Of a stretch of DNA of 6,241 nt, positions 5,524 through 6,241 are shown one piece after another (within the stretch, counting starts at the first letter, position 1; each line of letters begins with the position of its first letter). The position numbers and the translations under genes are program-made. This stretch comes from Planctomycetota bacterium (lineage in GTDB: Bacteria > Planctomycetota > Phycisphaerae > Phycisphaerales > SM1A02), in the NCBI GenBank assembly GCA_014381385.1, contig JACNLR010000160.1:1-6241 (forward strand), read 5' to 3'. The notes beneath the pieces were generated by a model. The model did not search any database and was not told where the DNA came from. It was given only the letters and a program-made list of their open reading frames with translations.

Positions 5524-6207
5524 ATGATTACATATTTGAATATTTTGCTCTCAATCTCAATGATGACTACTGCATCGTTTGCCACCACTTGGACAGTCGA
5601 CGACGATGGTGGTAACGCGGATTTCACTACAATTCAAGAAGCCATAGACGCTTCAAGCAATGGCGATGAAATTCTTGTTATGCCCGGAACTTATACCGGC
5701 ACAGGAAACTGGGTCATCGATTTGGACGGTAAAGCAGTTTGGCTCCATAGCAGCGATGGATCAGCATCAACGTTTATTGATGGAGAAGACGCTCGCGTCG
5801 GCATCTTCTGTAATAGTGGCGAAACAATCAATACTATTATCGAGGGGTTTACGATAACGAATTGCTCTGGTGACGCTGGCGGCGGGATGTGGTGCTGGGA
5901 TTCTACTCCAGTTCTTCGAGATTGTAGGTTTGTTAGCAATGTGGCGAGTTCGAAGGCAGGCGGGGTAGCATGTTCTTTAGCCAGCCCTATGTTCGAAAAT
6001 TGTTCGTTCATTGGTAACAGTACAGTTGGAGATGGCGGCGCTTTTTGGTGCCTAGAAGGTAATTCAGTATTTACTAGTTGCACGTTTACTGATAATAGCG
6101 CTGATAATGGCGGGGCGATTATTTGTTCTAATTCAAATCTGTCTTTTGCAGATTGTTCTTTTACGAACAACGCTGCATATGATGATAGAGGTGGCCCCAG
6201 AATTTAG
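5524..6207 (+). CDS. Secreted right-handed parallel beta-helix protein, probably cut short by an insertion
   Basis: A 227-residue product with a signal peptide (about 1-20, cleavage near SFA-TTW). The conserved block at 22-57 (TWTVDDDGGNADFTTIQEAI...ILVMPGTYTG) is followed by IIEGFTITNCSGDAGGG, the usual entry to a pectate-lyase-like or Pmp-like beta-helix. Three and a half rungs of about 25 residues follow, beginning GGGMWCWDS, GGVACSLAS, GGAFWCLEG and GGAIICSNS, each carrying a C-x-F-x-x-N motif (CRFVSN, CSFIGN, CTFTDN, CSFTNN) like the GGA[I/L/V]/FxxN repeats of polymorphic outer-membrane proteins. Family members usually have many more rungs and a C-terminal anchor or sorting tail, all missing here. 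Repeat likeness ends near residue 220. The last residues and stop fall in an insertion-sequence-like end (from about 6183), so the gene is probably disrupted. The substrate or ligand is unknown. Confidence 0.75.
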   Translation: MITYLNILLSISMMTTASFATTWTVDDDGGNADFTTIQEAIDASSNGDEILVMPGTYTGTGNWVIDLDGKAVWLHSSDGSASTFIDGEDARVGIFCNSGETINTIIEGFTITNCSGDAGGGMWCWDSTPVLRDCRFVSNVASSKAGGVACSLASPMFENCSFIGNSTVGDGGAFWCLEGNSVFTSCTFTDNSADNGGAIICSNSNLSFADCSFTNNAAYDDRGGPRI

Positions 6208-6241
6208 GACAGTGGGTTAAGGTGGGTTAGAATTACATCAA
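6183..6241. mobile_element. Possible left end of an IS3-family-like insertion sequence (partial)
   Basis: TGGCCCCAGAATTTAGGACA at 6192-6211 has the GCCCC...ATTT...GACA pattern of IS3-family terminal inverted repeats; the IS2 end has GCCCC then ATTT then GACA in the same order. The element may begin at the TG at 6183 or at 6192. It lies just where the beta-helix repeats lose register. The transposase and the other end would lie beyond the window, so this is a hypothesis from one terminus recalled from memory, not from a search. Confidence 0.3.
6212..6229 (+). repeat. Direct repeat GTGGGTTA x2, 10-bp period
   Basis: GTGGGTTA is found at 6212-6219 and 6222-6229, directly inside the putative insertion-sequence end. 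It could be a transposase-binding repeat or chance; the window ends 12 bases later. Confidence 0.3.

Noticed and set aside
5691..6170. A 159-codon minus-strand open frame.
   Set aside because: It is antisense to the clearly repetitive beta-helix gene and has no recognisable features of its own.

Overview
The window looks like chromosomal DNA of a planctomycete, most plausibly from the Phycisphaerae side of the phylum. The main reasons are an ECF-type sigma factor of the TIGR02999/PF07638 kind next to a membrane Ser/Thr kinase with a TPR tail, and secreted parallel beta-helix proteins opening with a TWTVDDDGG...ADFTTIQEAIDA segment. That assignment is inference from protein style; there is no rRNA or tRNA marker.

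Layout. (1) Bases 1-509, plus strand: the 3' part of an RNase III gene, cut by the left edge. (2) Bases 497-1351, minus strand, convergent with RNase III and overlapping it by 13 bp: an unrecognised membrane-anchored protein made of ten regular 22-27-residue repeats, probably a beta-solenoid. (3) Bases 1352-1499: a 148-bp divergent intergenic region with a 10-bp-phased direct repeat. (4) Bases 1500-5135, plus strand: a signalling cluster of an ECF-like sigma factor, a small membrane or lipoprotein-like peptide, and a Ser/Thr kinase-TPR protein whose reading frame is broken near the end of the kinase domain. (5) Bases 5239-6207, plus strand: two tandem paralogous secreted proteins of a parallel beta-helix family. 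The first stops soon after the conserved N-terminal block. The second is probably interrupted near base 6183 by the end of an insertion sequence that continues past the right edge.

How the parts may work together. Sigma factor plus receptor-like kinase is a known pairing in Planctomycetes: the kinase would sense through its TPR region and act, directly or indirectly, on the sigma factor. A 10-bp motif is shared between the leader of the small-peptide/kinase genes and the leader of the first beta-helix gene, which could place both under common control; this is weak. The kinase frame break lies in a run of five A. One extra A restores a continuous 899-residue protein of standard architecture, so it is either a sequence error or a recent mutation.

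No rRNA, tRNA, CRISPR array or convincing rho-independent terminator was seen. No gene-free stretch exceeds 150 bp.
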